This document shows, piece by piece, positions 11,420 to 22,790 of a DNA stretch of 64,000 nucleotides. How positions within the stretch are numbered: the first letter of the stretch is position 1; each line of letters opens with the position of its first letter. Location of the stretch: positions 496,001-560,000 of the forward strand of contig CM065886.1 in NCBI GenBank assembly GCA_033439255.1, given 5' to 3'. A program made the position numbers and the translations under genes. The notes below the pieces were generated by a model that was not told the DNA's origin, made no database searches, and was given only the letters and a program-made list of their open reading frames with translations. Source of the DNA: Hericium rajendrae. Lineage: Eukaryota; Basidiomycota; Agaricomycetes; Russulales; Hericiaceae.

Positions 11420-12607
11420 TCATGTGGCTTGCCAATCAGACGACTGCCGAACACCCAAATAACAGTCTTCTTCTTTTGACGAAGGTAGAAGCGCCATGCT
11501 AGCGCCGCTACCAGCCCGGGACGATCCCGCGTCCTCCCAACAACCAGCACCTCCATGCGCGCGATCCACCCAATCGGCATACACACTCGTGAAAGCGCAT
11601 CCCGGACGGCTACCGTCAGGCGGCGGCAGATACACATACGTCTCGTCGCGCGCCTCCTGCGCCATGGCGCCGAGCAGCTGCACCATGTCGCTCATCCTGA
11701 AGTACCCCGAGCAGCACCCGCACAGGCGGTCCGGCGCGGGCGGGATCGGCCCCGGCTGCACGACCAGGCGCGCGAGCCGTGGGGGCAGCAGCGGCGCCCA
11801 GTCAACGGGCTCCGCCGCGAACGTGCGCGCGCCCGTGAGGCGCGGGGGCACGGCGTCGCGCGCCGCGAGCTCCGCGAAGAGCTGGACGGCGAGACGGTGC
11901 TCGGACGGGGAAAGCTCGGAGAGGCGCAGGCTCGCCAGCCTTGGCGCACGCGCGCGGATGTGGGGGAGGAGCGCGAAGGGGAGCGGGGCGATAAGGTGGA
12001 GATGGGTGAGCCTGGGCAGGGGATGCCCCGCGTCTCCGTCTCGGGCCTCAGGGACGCGCCGGACGTCGAGGCCGCCACGCAGGGTCAGCTCCTCGAGGTG
12101 GGCGAAGGGCAGGCGCGCGATGTCAGAGAAGAGGAGCCGGCCGGTGGGGCTCGCGTGGATGTCGTAGCACGCCAGCGTGAGCGTGCGCGCGCTCTTGGCG
12201 GCGTAGGCGAGGATGCGCTGCACAGCGCCGCGCCACGCGTCGGCTTCTGCGTCGAATGTGCGGTGGATCGCGCGCCGCTCGTCCATGTCGCGCGTGGCGC
12301 CCAGCGCGGCGTACCGCATGTCGAGCGCGGTGTCCTGCGTCCTGTTGGACACGAAGAGGTGGTATATCGGCCGCCTGCAAAAAATGGCCGCGGGGGACGT
12401 GGACCGGGCACCGCTCACGTCGTCCAGAAGCGCTGCGAATGCGACCGTCTGTCGCGTCCCCGCGATGGCGAGGGACTGCCACTGGAAGGGCGCAGAGACC
12501 TGGCGGACATATCGGGACACGGCAGCGAGTGCGCGGCCTGCGCTTCCGTCGTCAGTACACGCGAATGAGCAGATGAGGGCGAGGATCTCAGGGGGGCTGG
12601 TGTTCAT
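11420..12607 (-). CDS. F-box-like protein, single exon, 395 aa
   Basis: The first ~45 residues (PPEILALICSFA, then ALAAVSRYVRQVSAPFQWQSL) follow the degenerate F-box pattern common in mushroom genomes: a P-x-E-[IL] start, then L..VSR.....P..W. The rest has leucine-rich, LRR-like spacing (LEELTLRGGL, LTHLHLIAPLP, LASLRLSELS), typical of substrate-binding regions of SCF ubiquitin-ligase adaptors. A CGCCSGYF cluster occurs near residue 295. The family is large and fast-evolving in Agaricomycetes, so the substrate cannot be guessed. No intron is needed. The ATG at 12607 is the first in frame. Confidence 0.72.
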   Translation of the reverse strand: MNTSPPEILALICSFACTDDGSAGRALAAVSRYVRQVSAPFQWQSLAIAGTRQTVAFAALLDDVSGARSTSPAAIFCRRPIYHLFVSNRTQDTALDMRYAALGATRDMDERRAIHRTFDAEADAWRGAVQRILAYAAKSARTLTLACYDIHASPTGRLLFSDIARLPFAHLEELTLRGGLDVRRVPEARDGDAGHPLPRLTHLHLIAPLPFALLPHIRARAPRLASLRLSELSPSEHRLAVQLFAELAARDAVPPRLTGARTFAAEPVDWAPLLPPRLARLVVQPGPIPPAPDRLCGCCSGYFRMSDMVQLLGAMAQEARDETYVYLPPPDGSRPGCAFTSVYADWVDRAHGGAGCWEDAGSSRAGSGASMALLPSSKEEDCYLGVRQSSDWQAT

Positions 12608-13321
12608 CGAATGCGGGGAAGAGGTCGACGAGGGCCCTGCGGATCTGCGTCGACGCAGGAGGCTTTAAGCTATCCAGATGACGCGCCACATTACTCGCCC
12701 GCCTTGCATAGGATTAGCTCGGTCGCCTTCTGTTCCATAGGGTCCTAGGGTGTCCGCTGGCGCGGCTGGCCTGTGTGAATAAGATACGAGGCGACAGCGG
12801 ATCAGATTGGCTCAGGTGAGATGGGTACGCTACCTATGCGGAGACAGTGAACGCGTCACCCAGATACTATATCCTGCTGTGGTTGGAGATGAAGAAGGCA
12901 TGTTGCACGGATTCAGCAAGTTTAAATCAACCTTCTGAGATACGAGATGGTCGGCGGGAGTTCTCGAGAGATCTTACGACAGAAGCCGCCACGTATGGCG
13001 AGTAGAAGCGCGCTACAGCCAGCGAGGGCTGCGTCAATCAGATATGTTCATACGTTCTCAAGGACAATGACGATGCATTCGTGGTTCACATTCTGCGAAA
13101 GTGCCCTTGACAATTTAGTATAAAGCACCGATCACAAAACATGGAACCCACATATTATATGTCCGAGGCAGAAGAACGGCAACGTGTACAGTGATAATTA
13201 ATGAGTTCACGAACAATGAGACAAGAGCGCTTAAGAAGAAAAAAGTGAAGACGAGCGAAATGTGACGACACCCCAGCCTGCAGAACAACCCGGCACCCCA
13301 ACCGCACCTACAGCGAAGCGT
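12608..13321. other. Intergenic, ~0.7 kb
   Basis: This holds the promoter of the F-box-like gene on one side and the 3' flank of the calcineurin gene on the other. No gene, RNA or repeat was recognised. Confidence 0.5.
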
Positions 13322-15883
13322 CTAGCTCGGCGCCGCGTTTTCTTTCGTCGAGATCCTGCTGACGCCCACGCTCTCCCTGTTCTCCTTCGACTTCCCCGCC
13401 ACCTGGTCCGCCAGCGTCTCAAACTCCACGTCCGCCTCCCCCTTCCCGTCCGCCGCGTCCTTCAACAGCGACCGCGTGCTCTCGATGCTCCGCCTCCGCG
13501 TACTCGGGCTCGTCATCGTCGTGCCCAAGCTCGGCTGACGGCCGTGTCCCCGTCGGAACGGCGAGGGGATGGATGAGCCTGACGTCGGCGACACGGGCGA
13601 GCCGGGGCCAAGCGAGCCGGGCGTCGACGGGATCGACCCGCTCGAGATCGCCTCTTCGAGGGCGGCGGCGACGCCATTGGCGGGTGGCGGGGCGCCCTGC
13701 TCTTCTGAGGGTGTGGCGGGTTGCGACATGTACGCCTTGCCTTCCTCGGAGTCCGCGTCGACGAGCTCGGGAGGCAGGCGCTCGTTCTCGATATCCGACT
13801 TGCGTCTGCGGAGCAAAGGCTGTGATCAGCATGATTGACAGAAGGCAGACAGATACGTGCACATACGCGTCATCGAAGCCGTTGATGGCGTCCTTGATGC
13901 CCTCGGCACCTAAAGCCAGAGTGCCATAGGGCAATTTCGCTGAACCCGAGACGCTCTTGAGTTCGGAAACACGCTCGGACTCCTCGCTGAATCACAGAAG
14001 ATCGATCAACACAGGGCACTCAAGAGTCAGATGCGATGATCTTTACCGTAGCAGAGAGAACACCCTGGACATGCGGCCCACGGCAAGGATCTTGTTCCGA
14101 ATGACCTTACGTCTCTCGGAGACATCCTCGCTCGTTGCGGGCGAAACCACGTTCTCCTCGTCCGAGCCCTCTTCGAGCTCCTCCTTCGTGCAGGTATTAA
14201 GAACAGCAACCAACATATCGGTGACTGCAGCGCCGATATGAGTATCCAGTTTCCGACAAACGTGTGGAGGTACGTACTTTTTTCGCCGACGAATGGCAGA
14301 CTCCACGTAAATGCGTCCATGAAGTTCGGTAACCAGTAGGGATGTGGCGTGCAGTTGAACTGCCGAATGTTCAGAACGTTGCTTTCGTATTTAAGAATTG
14401 CTGCTTTGTTATTATATACGTCGAGGTAATTGGGTGCGGAGAAGAGAGTCATGACAGAAGGGAAGCCAGTTGTGCGGGTTTTCCGATACATGCGGTATCT
14501 GCAGAAGGTATGTATCAGTACAAAAGCAGCAAAACTTCAGAGGATACTCCTACCCAGCATCTTGAGCTTCGTGAGCACGAATGATGGAAAGCAGCCGGTT
14601 GCGCTCGAGGAACTGACAGGCGGCCTGGTAGGTGAAGAAATAGGAACAGCCCCGGACGTGGTTGTGTACGAAACTCTCCGTGATCTTCTCTTGCCCGAAG
14701 TCTTCCACGGGATCAGACCACAGAATGTCGCACATAAGCCCAGAAGTGGGAGGCTCGCGGAAGCGATCAATCTAAGCCACCAAACTCATCAGTTGATCCC
14801 TACGCCATAGTGACATCAGAGCTGCGCACGTTACGAATATCGTCGAGGGTGTTGAGCTCGGGCGAGAGACCGCCGTGAATGCAGAAGAACTGCTTGTTCA
14901 TGATGGCCGCGAGCGGGAGAGCGCAGAAGGAGTTCATGCATGCTTCGTAGATCCGCTCAGAATACTTCCGTTTGCCTTGATAACGTCAATATGAGTCAAG
15001 CTTGGGTCATCGCAAGGATGTCATGAAGCTCACATTCCAGCTTGAAAGTGAAGTAATCGGTCAGATGCCGACACTCGTGATTGCCACGAAGGAGGAATAT
15101 TGTGTCGGGGTACCAGAGTTTCAGCGACCATAAGTACAAGACGCACTATACACGGAATTGAACGGAATCCAGAATAGATGGTTCGAAAAGCGTACCTCGA
15201 TGCTGAAGTATCCTCTGTCAACATAGTCTCCTAGGAAGAGATACCTCGTTGTTGCTGGATTGCCACCAATCTCGAACAACTTCATCAAATCGTACTGGTC
15301 GTGCGATGTTAAAGCGCCATAAGATGATAAACAGATAGAGGATGCATACGTATTGCCCATGAATATCACCGCAGACTAAGAACAGAGATGAAGTATTAGC
15401 ATCGCACGAAACAATCCTAGGCACCTCGAGCGGTACGAGGATAGCATGTATGAGGAATGAGGCGCACCTGTGACTGGGGCGTCAACATTGAGCAAATTAG
15501 GCTCCGCACGCAAGACCTCCGAGGTCTTTTCAATGATATACAGGGCGTGCTCCTCCTTTAACCGCCCCTCGCGGTAGAAGTGGTTCTTCAAAAAGGCGAC
15601 ATCGGGCTTGGTGGGATCTTGCTTCGAGAAGAACTGCTCGTCGGTCGGAAGGTTCATCGCTGGGGCTTGCACCTATCCCGCCGCACACAACCGAAGATCC
15701 AACCGCCCATGAATGACCAGACAAGCCTCCCTGACGAACGCGGCGTACCTCCTTCACGACTCGTTCCTGCGTGCTGATCGTGTACCCATTCTCGAGCTGG
15801 TGCTGTGTGAAGTCGATCTCTGGCACTGGCGGTTTCTCTTGGATCTGGTTTATAGCCCGCTCGAGCTGTGTTTTCCCCGACAT
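13322..15883 (-). CDS. CNA1: Calcineurin catalytic subunit A (PP2B Ser/Thr phosphatase)
   Basis: Eleven exons, complement of 13322..13805, 13867..13986, 14047..14224, 14278..14498, 14554..14771, 14830..14975, 15034..15145, 15196..15294, 15350..15375, 15468..15672, 15749..15883, encode 647 aa. The metal-binding PPP motifs are intact: GDIHGQ (116-121), GDYVDRG (144-150), RGNHE (175-179), then CIHGGLSP and [11 protein letters not shown]. They are followed by the calcineurin-B-binding helix region and a calmodulin-binding segment (about 424-447, [16 protein letters not shown]). The C-terminus is long, Ser/Pro-rich and presumably regulatory. The enzyme is the Ca2+/calmodulin-dependent phosphatase that works with calcineurin B and, in fungi, dephosphorylates Crz1-type factors. 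One exon is just 26 nt (15350..15375) and carries part of the first catalytic motif. The start at 15883 gives the family-typical short N-terminus. Confidence 0.97.
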
Positions 15884-16334
15884 GATGCGACGATTTACTG
15901 GGGAAAGACACGGAGGTATGAGGAAGGGGCCACAAGGACAGAAAGTGAGAGGGTGGAGGGGACTTGGCGATGCCGGAAGCCCAAGGCGTTGCAGCGGTGT
16001 TTCAATTTCCTCATCATCCTCCCTGCTTTGGTAACCACTGCGCAACCGCATTTCTCGCCTCCAATCTCGCCTCGACTGTTGCAACCCGCCAGTTTTCACG
16101 CTGTCACAATCCAGGCGGATTATGGCCATCTGTATTGTTGTCATGCGGTGATTTTCGGCGTCGTGAGAGGACACCGTAGGCAGCCATAGGTACGGGATGA
16201 ATGTCATAACATAACACCCGCTGTCGATCTTACAAACGAAATTGTCAAAGATATAGCAACTTGCTTCGCATTTCAGTAGCTGGAACCAGATCGATTGTCT
16301 CTAATGAAGGGATGAGTCCATAATTTTCAATTTA
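15884..16334. other. Intergenic, ~0.45 kb
   Basis: Between the calcineurin start and the UNC-50 stop codon. It should hold the calcineurin promoter. I see nothing else supportable. Confidence 0.5.
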
Positions 16335-17536
16335 CTACGCCCCAAAATATGCAGTAAGTACACGCCGACCAACATTGAATCCTAGTAACGATACAATGTA
16401 GGCCCCAAACAACGGGAGCAGCGGCGCCAAGAGAAGCCCAGATCTGATGATAAACGGAAGCGCTATAGGCTTTTGCATGAGGAACCGATCTTCAAAGTGC
16501 AGATCATGTTGTGACGTACCACTGAGACCCAGATAGGTGCCATAGATGTACTGCGCGAATCTGAATAAAAATATGAGGAATAAGTACGGCAGAAAGATGA
16601 ACGTAGAGGCTACTTACGCTACAAGGTACAAGGTATTGCCTATCCATAGGCACACCCAGTTGTTCTTCATCACGATAGGCACGAGGAACAACTGAGCAAG
16701 ATATAATGTAAGGTATAGAGGGAAGAACGCGTTTGTGTGCACGTCGAAAGCATAGCCCCATTCAACGGCCGTATCCGCTGGTGATGTAGGCGAAGGTGGA
16801 GCCAGAAGAGCCCGATTGGCAAAGAACCTGAAGACGAAGTCACGTTGCAGAATGTACCAGACGAAAAAGGGACTGGACATACCAGAAGAACGTAGCCATC
16901 ACCAGTCCGACCAACAGGTAATCTCGAAAAATCATGAGAGCCGCCAGCCGTATCGCTGCTAGGGGCGTATATGACCACACCACTGACCATGCTATCGCTG
17001 ATACTAGTTAAAAGCGCCGAAGTCAGATTTTCCTCAAGGCGCGATGCAGGACCTCCACGTCAGGAAATCAAGGGCGCTAAAACGACAACTCACCGCATAG
17101 ACAGCCTGCGATAAGGATGAGTATTGCAGGGTCATCTCGCGCCCATGTGTTCTTTGTCTCTAATTTGTTGACGGTGAGAATGCATGAGCACGCAACGAAG
17201 CAATGCGACCCTACGTTTGTGGAAGTATACATTTCGGTACCTGCCCATGAATTCAACCAAAATAGAACACGCACAAGAAGCAGGAGCAGCTCACACTCTC
17301 TTTGGTGCCAGGCATAGATAAGTTAATTGCCAGGCTGCCAATTCAAAATCCTATGACATGGCGGTTCCAGCTCCTGAACGCGACCGGAGAACGCGGCTGA
17401 TAGTAGTACATACCATCTGTTGCACCCTCAAAAGCCTCCTAAATATGAGGGGCACGCGATTGCCCACAGACTGCGCCGGGCGCGCCGAGCCATTCTGACT
17501 TGGTATCGAATTCGAATTCACGGGGAGAAGGGACAT
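16335..17536 (-). CDS. UNC50: UNC-50 / Gmh1-family Golgi membrane protein
   Basis: Eight exons, complement of 16335..16462, 16520..16560, 16618..16827, 16883..17003, 17094..17159, 17215..17240, 17295..17350, 17414..17536, encode 256 aa, close to the usual UNC-50 length. Diagnostic pieces in order are LRVQQMDFELAAWQL, YRNVYFHKQTKNTWARDDPA, EWGYAFDVHTNAFFPL and IGNTLYLVA. Several hydrophobic segments fit the multi-pass topology. The family acts in the Golgi: yeast Gmh1 interacts with an ARF GEF, and animal UNC-50 aids receptor trafficking. The last junction uses CCTATAG as acceptor; an AG six bases earlier would put the conserved C-terminus out of frame. A 26-nt exon (17215..17240) is required. 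The gene is divergent from the WW-domain gene, with 362 bp between the two start codons. Confidence 0.95.
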
Positions 17537-17898
17537 ATCGGCGTACGCCCGAGGTCGACGAAAGCGCGGTATAGACAGTTTGGAGAGAAGTTGGTTTCAG
17601 AGTCAGAGAGTGGGCTTCTGCTAAGCTGTCGTCAAGGTTGCATAGGATATGGCGTCGCGTTGGAGAGGTTTTCCGTGTAAAGTCCTCGAAGGTGAGTATA
17701 GCAGCCTGGCCGGGCAGTACGTGCCGTTCGGCGATGGCCGTGCGAGCGGTGGCGGCGCGTTGCGGCGGAGTTTGAAGTGTACATCTCCGGTCGAAAGCGC
17801 GCTCCTAGGCTTGGCCAATTACGGCGTCGGGTTGTCGTCGACCAGCTCCTTCCTCCTTTCTCCTACCACCCTTTCCCCTTCCCCTCGACACTAACGCC
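17537..17898. promoter_or_regulatory. Shared divergent promoter region (UNC-50 / WW gene)
   Basis: The 362 bp between two head-to-head start codons must contain both promoters and 5' UTRs. A plus-strand frame at 17649-17894 (81 codons) ends just before the WW-gene ATG. It could be an upstream ORF but has no coding signature. The last 60 bp are pyrimidine-rich (CTTTCCCCTTCCCCTC). Confidence 0.5.
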
Positions 17899-20800
17899 AT
17901 GGACGACGACTCCGAGCTCCTCGACTGGGGTCAGGACGAGGAGAACCATTTCAATGGCGACCGGCATCACAGGTTTTCGAATTCGTACGACCACAAGCGA
18001 AATGGAGATCCAGACGACGTGGAGGACGCAGTATCTCTTGGAGGAGACGAGGACGACATCCAGGACTTCATTGCGCTGCCTTCCCATGCTGATCAGACAG
18101 GAGCAACGATAGAGCAGCGCGAGGCACCGGCCTCGTCCTCGGATCGCTTAGCGTCGCGCAAACGCGACGCAAATGCAGAGCCGTCTATCAGCCACCCGAA
18201 GGAACAGACGCCCCAGGTCCAGAGTCCCCCTCCGCAGAGCTCGCCACTTCGACCTCTCACCCATGCCTTGCCTCCGAAGCCTATCGTGTCTGATGCGTCA
18301 TTCCTCTCCTTGCCTTCGACGACGGCAGCGAGCCCGATGTCCATGGCACGCCGCGACAAGGAGCGACGAGCTAACGGTATTACAGCCCGGCATATAGAGA
18401 GTGCGGAACCGCTGTCGGCAGACTGGGAGATGAGGTATTCGCGTGGGTCAGACCGGGAGGTCTATTATTACAACCTCAAGACGCACGAGTCAACATGGAA
18501 TCGCCCTGGTACATCTCGCGCCGCATCTCCCAACTTGCGAGGTAGAGGTCGCTCTAGACCAGAGACTGCAGACTCCCGACCTGCGGGCAGACGTGACGTC
18601 GACAACGACTTATCGATGAGGGCTTCCGAGCGGCGTGGCCATCCAGAGCTTGCTGCAAACGAGCCATCTCATGAAGACCTTTCGAAGAAGGATCTATCTT
18701 ACAAAGACCGCCACTATCGCCCAGAAGGCGAGTCTGCCCCTGCAGCTGAGGGTCCGGTGCGCGAGCGCGAAGAGAAGGTGTCGGCTGCGCCTTTGCGCTC
18801 GCGCCGTGATCGGATCTCGCCAGAACGGAACGTAGAGCGTCCGCTGCTTTCTCGCAATGGTTCGCAGCGTGTCTCCGAAGATTCTAGGCGTCCTCGCAGA
18901 AGCTCGTCTGTGCCTCCTCGTGATGATCCTTCAAGACGCTTTATAGAAAGCGATTCGTACCGGGCAGGTCAAACGTACCGTTCTTCTGACACCGGGTCTA
19001 CTCAGGTCTATGCCAACTGCCCTCGCGACGCTTCTGTGAAGCGCGCACCTCCAGACTTCGACACTCGTCCCAAACATGCAGACTACGATGCAGCGCCATC
19101 TTTGCCGAAGGACCACTTCACGTCCATTCAAAACACTGGGAGATCATCGACTCTAAGTACGTTATCTACATCATGCCACCCCGTCCCTCCCGTCTCCTGC
19201 GCCATTGTTTCTGCCGAGGCGAATTGCCTAGCTTCGAGAAGCTTGGGGAATCGAGCTGCGCTGCATCCCCCTTTCCCTTTCGGTTTCTGCCCTCAATGGA
19301 CTTGTGGACGCGTACCATGGACATCTGCGTTTTCGCTTCCCCGCTTACTTTTCTGTGACCTTTCCTATCTCCGTTCTTAACATCTCTTTCTTTCTATCTC
19401 CCTTTTCTCTTATAGGACGCAGATCACCTTCCCCTCCACCGACGCAATATGCTCGTTTGGGTCCAGACCGGCGTGAGGGCGACTCGCGCTCAGCATTGCC
19501 GTACGTTCCGGCAGCTCCGATGCAATCCAGGCAGTCGAATCGTCCTGGGCGAGCCACGAGTCCTCCTAGAGACTGGTCTGATTCTCGAGTCCGAGACCGC
19601 GGTTCTTATGCGCCAGCTGAGATTCCACAGAGGAGAGGTCGCGATGTCGATCTGGGCCCTGACGAAGATAATGATGCAAAGCGTAGGCGACTCGACCGCC
19701 GCGGTGATTCCACCGTCAGTCGGCGTGCAACCGTAGATTCGGATGTCTTCCGCGATCGTGACTCTTCCGAGTCTATGTCGCCATTGCCTTCAGCCCATTC
19801 CGATCAGTCTCGTACGTATTTCATCGCCCTCACCTCAATCTTTCCTCATGTCAACTCCGGCTCCGTCTTCCTTTGTCGGCTGTCTTTGGTCCCTTTCTAC
19901 TAGGTCAACGCAAACGCCCTCCTTTGCCTTCGCAGAGTGACCGTTGGAAGGAATCGATTACTAAACCTGTCCCGCCCTCGCCTCTGGCTCCGCCTGCAGT
20001 GCCTTCTCCCGTCGATCGTCGCCCGTCTCACGCGCAACCTCCTCCGAAGTGGGTTGAGCTGCTTGTCGATGTAGATTCATGCTCATCGTCTTCGTCAGTG
20101 CACCGTCCGGTCCCCGGTCCACCATTGCACGGGAGCACGTTCCCGTCGAGTTTCCTCCTCCGCGTCGGCTGCAAGAGAATGCGCCCCCACCGCCTCGCAA
20201 TTGGGGTCGAGATAGTCGCAACCCGTCGTACTCGAGAGACTTTCCGGCTCGTCACGAAGATGCCATGGATGTAGACAAGCCGTCCCCACCAAGGCCTCCC
20301 GCCCATGAAGAAGCTCCCCGGCGGCTTTCAGGCTATGACAGACCTGTTCGGGAGGAGCCACCCATTCGTGAGCCTCCACCTCGCGCACCGCGCGCGATGG
20401 GTGCACGGCCTCCTGCGTCAGTCCCCACGACTGCATCTCCCACCTTATCGACCTTTCCTCGTGGTCCACCACCGTCTGATCATCCGCCGCGAAGCCAAAG
20501 GGACAAGTCGCCTCCGCCTGCGAGAAGTACCTGGGGTGACGACCGTCGCCCTCCCACCGAGCCTTCGCATTCCAGCCGCGTGCGGGAAAGCGACATGCGT
20601 GCAGCTGGAGAGCCGGAAAGGCGGCGTCTGCCTCGTGACGAGCCGTCAGACAGGCATCGTTACCCGGAACGAGAACGACCAGACTCGGGATACCAAGTAC
20701 GCTTGCCTTGTTCTGCGCGACTTCAGGTGCTGACGTGCCGTTTGCTTAGGGCCCGAAGGAATCGAGAGGTCCGCGAGGGCGGCTGAGCGACCTGCCTCCT

Positions 20801-22272
20801 ACTGGGCCAGCGGGAGGCAGACTGCCGCCCGACCTGAATGGTCCTGGACCCCTGGGTGGAAGAAGGGGACCCCCACCTCCTGCACCGCCAGACAGCTATC
20901 CGTCGTCTCCCATTGATCGGCGTGGCCCGCCGTCTCCTGTTGAGCGACGTGGACCATCCGGGGGAGGATATTTCGACTCTGGGCCGCCGAAGCCAGCTCG
21001 GGACTATCCCCAGCGTACTCCTGTATGTCTCTTGATATGAATGCAGCTGTACATTTCTGACTTGCGTGCGTACTTTAGAGTGGTTTAAGTAATGCCCGTG
21101 GTCTCCCACCGCCTCCGCAGAGACAAGAACTTCCTCCGCCTCGACATGAGCCTCCGCCGCAGCGTGACGAGCCTTCTTCGCAGCGGCACGAGCCTCCGAG
21201 CGCTGACAATAGTCGGGAACCAGTCAGTCATTCTGTTTGCAGGCGCATGAATTGTCAGCTGATCATTTGTGATTTAGAGTACTACTCAGTCAGAAGACAG
21301 CGGACCTTTCGGACACCGAGAGCAGCGTGTTGTAAGTGTCTAAACTGAGAACGATAGCCTCGACAGTAGCTAACAAGACAGTCTCAGTCTCGGTTTGGCC
21401 CTCCGAAGACCGCTGCGGGCCCTGCACCCGAGCCTCCTCGCATTTGGATTCCGCGCGACGCCATCGCCGATGCGAACTACGTCGTCGATGGCACTCGCCC
21501 ACCTCCACCGCTCCCTGGTCCGCCACCGCGCGCCGCGTCTGGCTCCTGGCCGAGGCCACCGGAGCAAGACACCCGTCCGCCTCCTGACACCCGCCCACCG
21601 CGACAGTCGCGCCCTTCACGCTTCGGGCCTCCTGTCGACGACCAGCGCATCAGAGACGGACGTGTGGAAGGCGGTGATCCCGCGGCACAAGGTGCTCCGC
21701 CGCCGCCCAGACGGACAGGTTCGTTCTCCAGCGAGCGTCGCCCCGGGCCAGGGTTTAACAGCAATGCGCCCCTGCATGCGCACGAGTCGCTCTCGCATCG
21801 CCCGCGCGAAAGCTTCCCGCCGCCGCCACGCCCTGATCAGAACCTCTTCATGCAGCCGCCGCCGCGCGGTTCGTGGAATGCATATGGTCCGCCGCGTCCG
21901 CGTCCACTGCAAGGCGACCCTATCGAGCCGATGTGGCGAGATACGGAGATCAAGCAGCCACCGTCGCCGGCCGCGCAGACGGTCGAGGGCACCACCGCCG
22001 CCCCCGCGCCGTCGGCCGACCTGCCCACGCGCGCCTCGAAGCCCGTGAAGATCCGGCGGCCCGCGCCCGACGCTGGCGAGGAGCCCGCGGGCGCGGAGGC
22101 CGCGAAGGCGCAGGGGCCGGGGATGTCGCGGCGGCTGTCGCTGCTCGACCGGATGTCGTCGGACGAGCAGGGCGCGTCGCTGCAGGAGCGGATGGAGGAG
22201 GGCGGGGAGGGGGAGGAGGAGGGTGGCGCGAAGAAGCGGTGGGTGAAGAAGGGGCGGAAGGCGAAGTGGTAG
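17899..22272 (+). CDS. Very large WW-domain protein, Arg/Ser/Pro-rich, 1252 aa
   Basis: Eight exons, 17899..19156, 19416..19811, 19904..20048, 20099..20696, 20750..21022, 21079..21222, 21278..21331, 21382..22272, stay in one frame. A single WW domain lies at about residues 171-203 (first Trp 176, YYYN core, second Trp 200, P203), so it should bind proline-rich ligands. The N-terminus is acidic (MDDDSELLDWGQDEEN). Nearly everything after the WW domain is disordered and rich in R, S, P, D, with many RR, PPP and SRF motifs, resembling mRNA-processing or transcription-linked scaffolds; this functional link is inference. The C-terminus is conserved-looking: PVKIRRP, SRRLSLLDRM, and a final KKRWVKKGRKAKW. 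Intron 1 (19157..19415, 259 nt) is unusually long for this window. I cannot name the gene. Confidence 0.82.
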
Positions 22273-22475
22273 GCCGTGTTGGGCAGTGAAGATAGCATCT
22301 ACTATGTTATGGTCGGTTTATTCGTCAAGCGTTTGTGGTGAAGATGTTTGTGTGGCATTGGCAATTCATAATAATACCAGGTTTTCTTTATTTCGGTTTG
22401 ACTGGATTTGCAAGTAAGATTCTCGAACATGGGCCTCGAAGTACTTGTAAGTAATAGTACTACGGGGAAATCATT

Positions 22476-22481
22476 AAAAAA
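22476..22481 (-). terminator. Pol III poly-T terminator of tRNA-Val
   Basis: A run of six T on the minus strand lies 19 bp downstream of the tRNA-Val 3' end. This is the usual RNA polymerase III stop signal. Confidence 0.75.
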
Positions 22482-22499
22482 CATCTGGCTGATGACTAA

Positions 22500-22572
22500 T
22501 GGTTCAATCCAGGATCGAACTGGAGACCTTCTGTGTGTAAGACAGAAATCATAACCACTAGACCATTGAACC
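22500..22572 (-). tRNA. tRNA-Val (anticodon UAC), no intron
   Basis: The minus-strand 73-nt sequence folds as a canonical cloverleaf. The acceptor pairs GGTTCAA with TTGAACC plus discriminator A. The D-arm contains TAGTGGTTATGA (A box). The anticodon stem is TCTGT/ACAGA around loop CTTACAC, giving anticodon TAC. The T-arm is CCAGTTCGATCCTGG (B box). CCA is not encoded, as expected for a eukaryotic nuclear tRNA. Confidence 0.97.
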
Positions 22573-22790
22573 GACAACAGGAAAGGACACTAATATAATA
22601 TGAGGTGCTGAATGGTGTCAATGCATGCATGTGCTTTGGCGGCAGATGGGCGCTTGAGACTGGAATCAAAGCGTCGATGGCGTCCTTGTTCTCAAAAACA
22701 ATAATTTCTCCAGAATGTCCTGTCCCTCCTCTTTACTGACCACTATCACCCCGCAAGACCCCTCCACGCAATACTCGACACTGACACAGA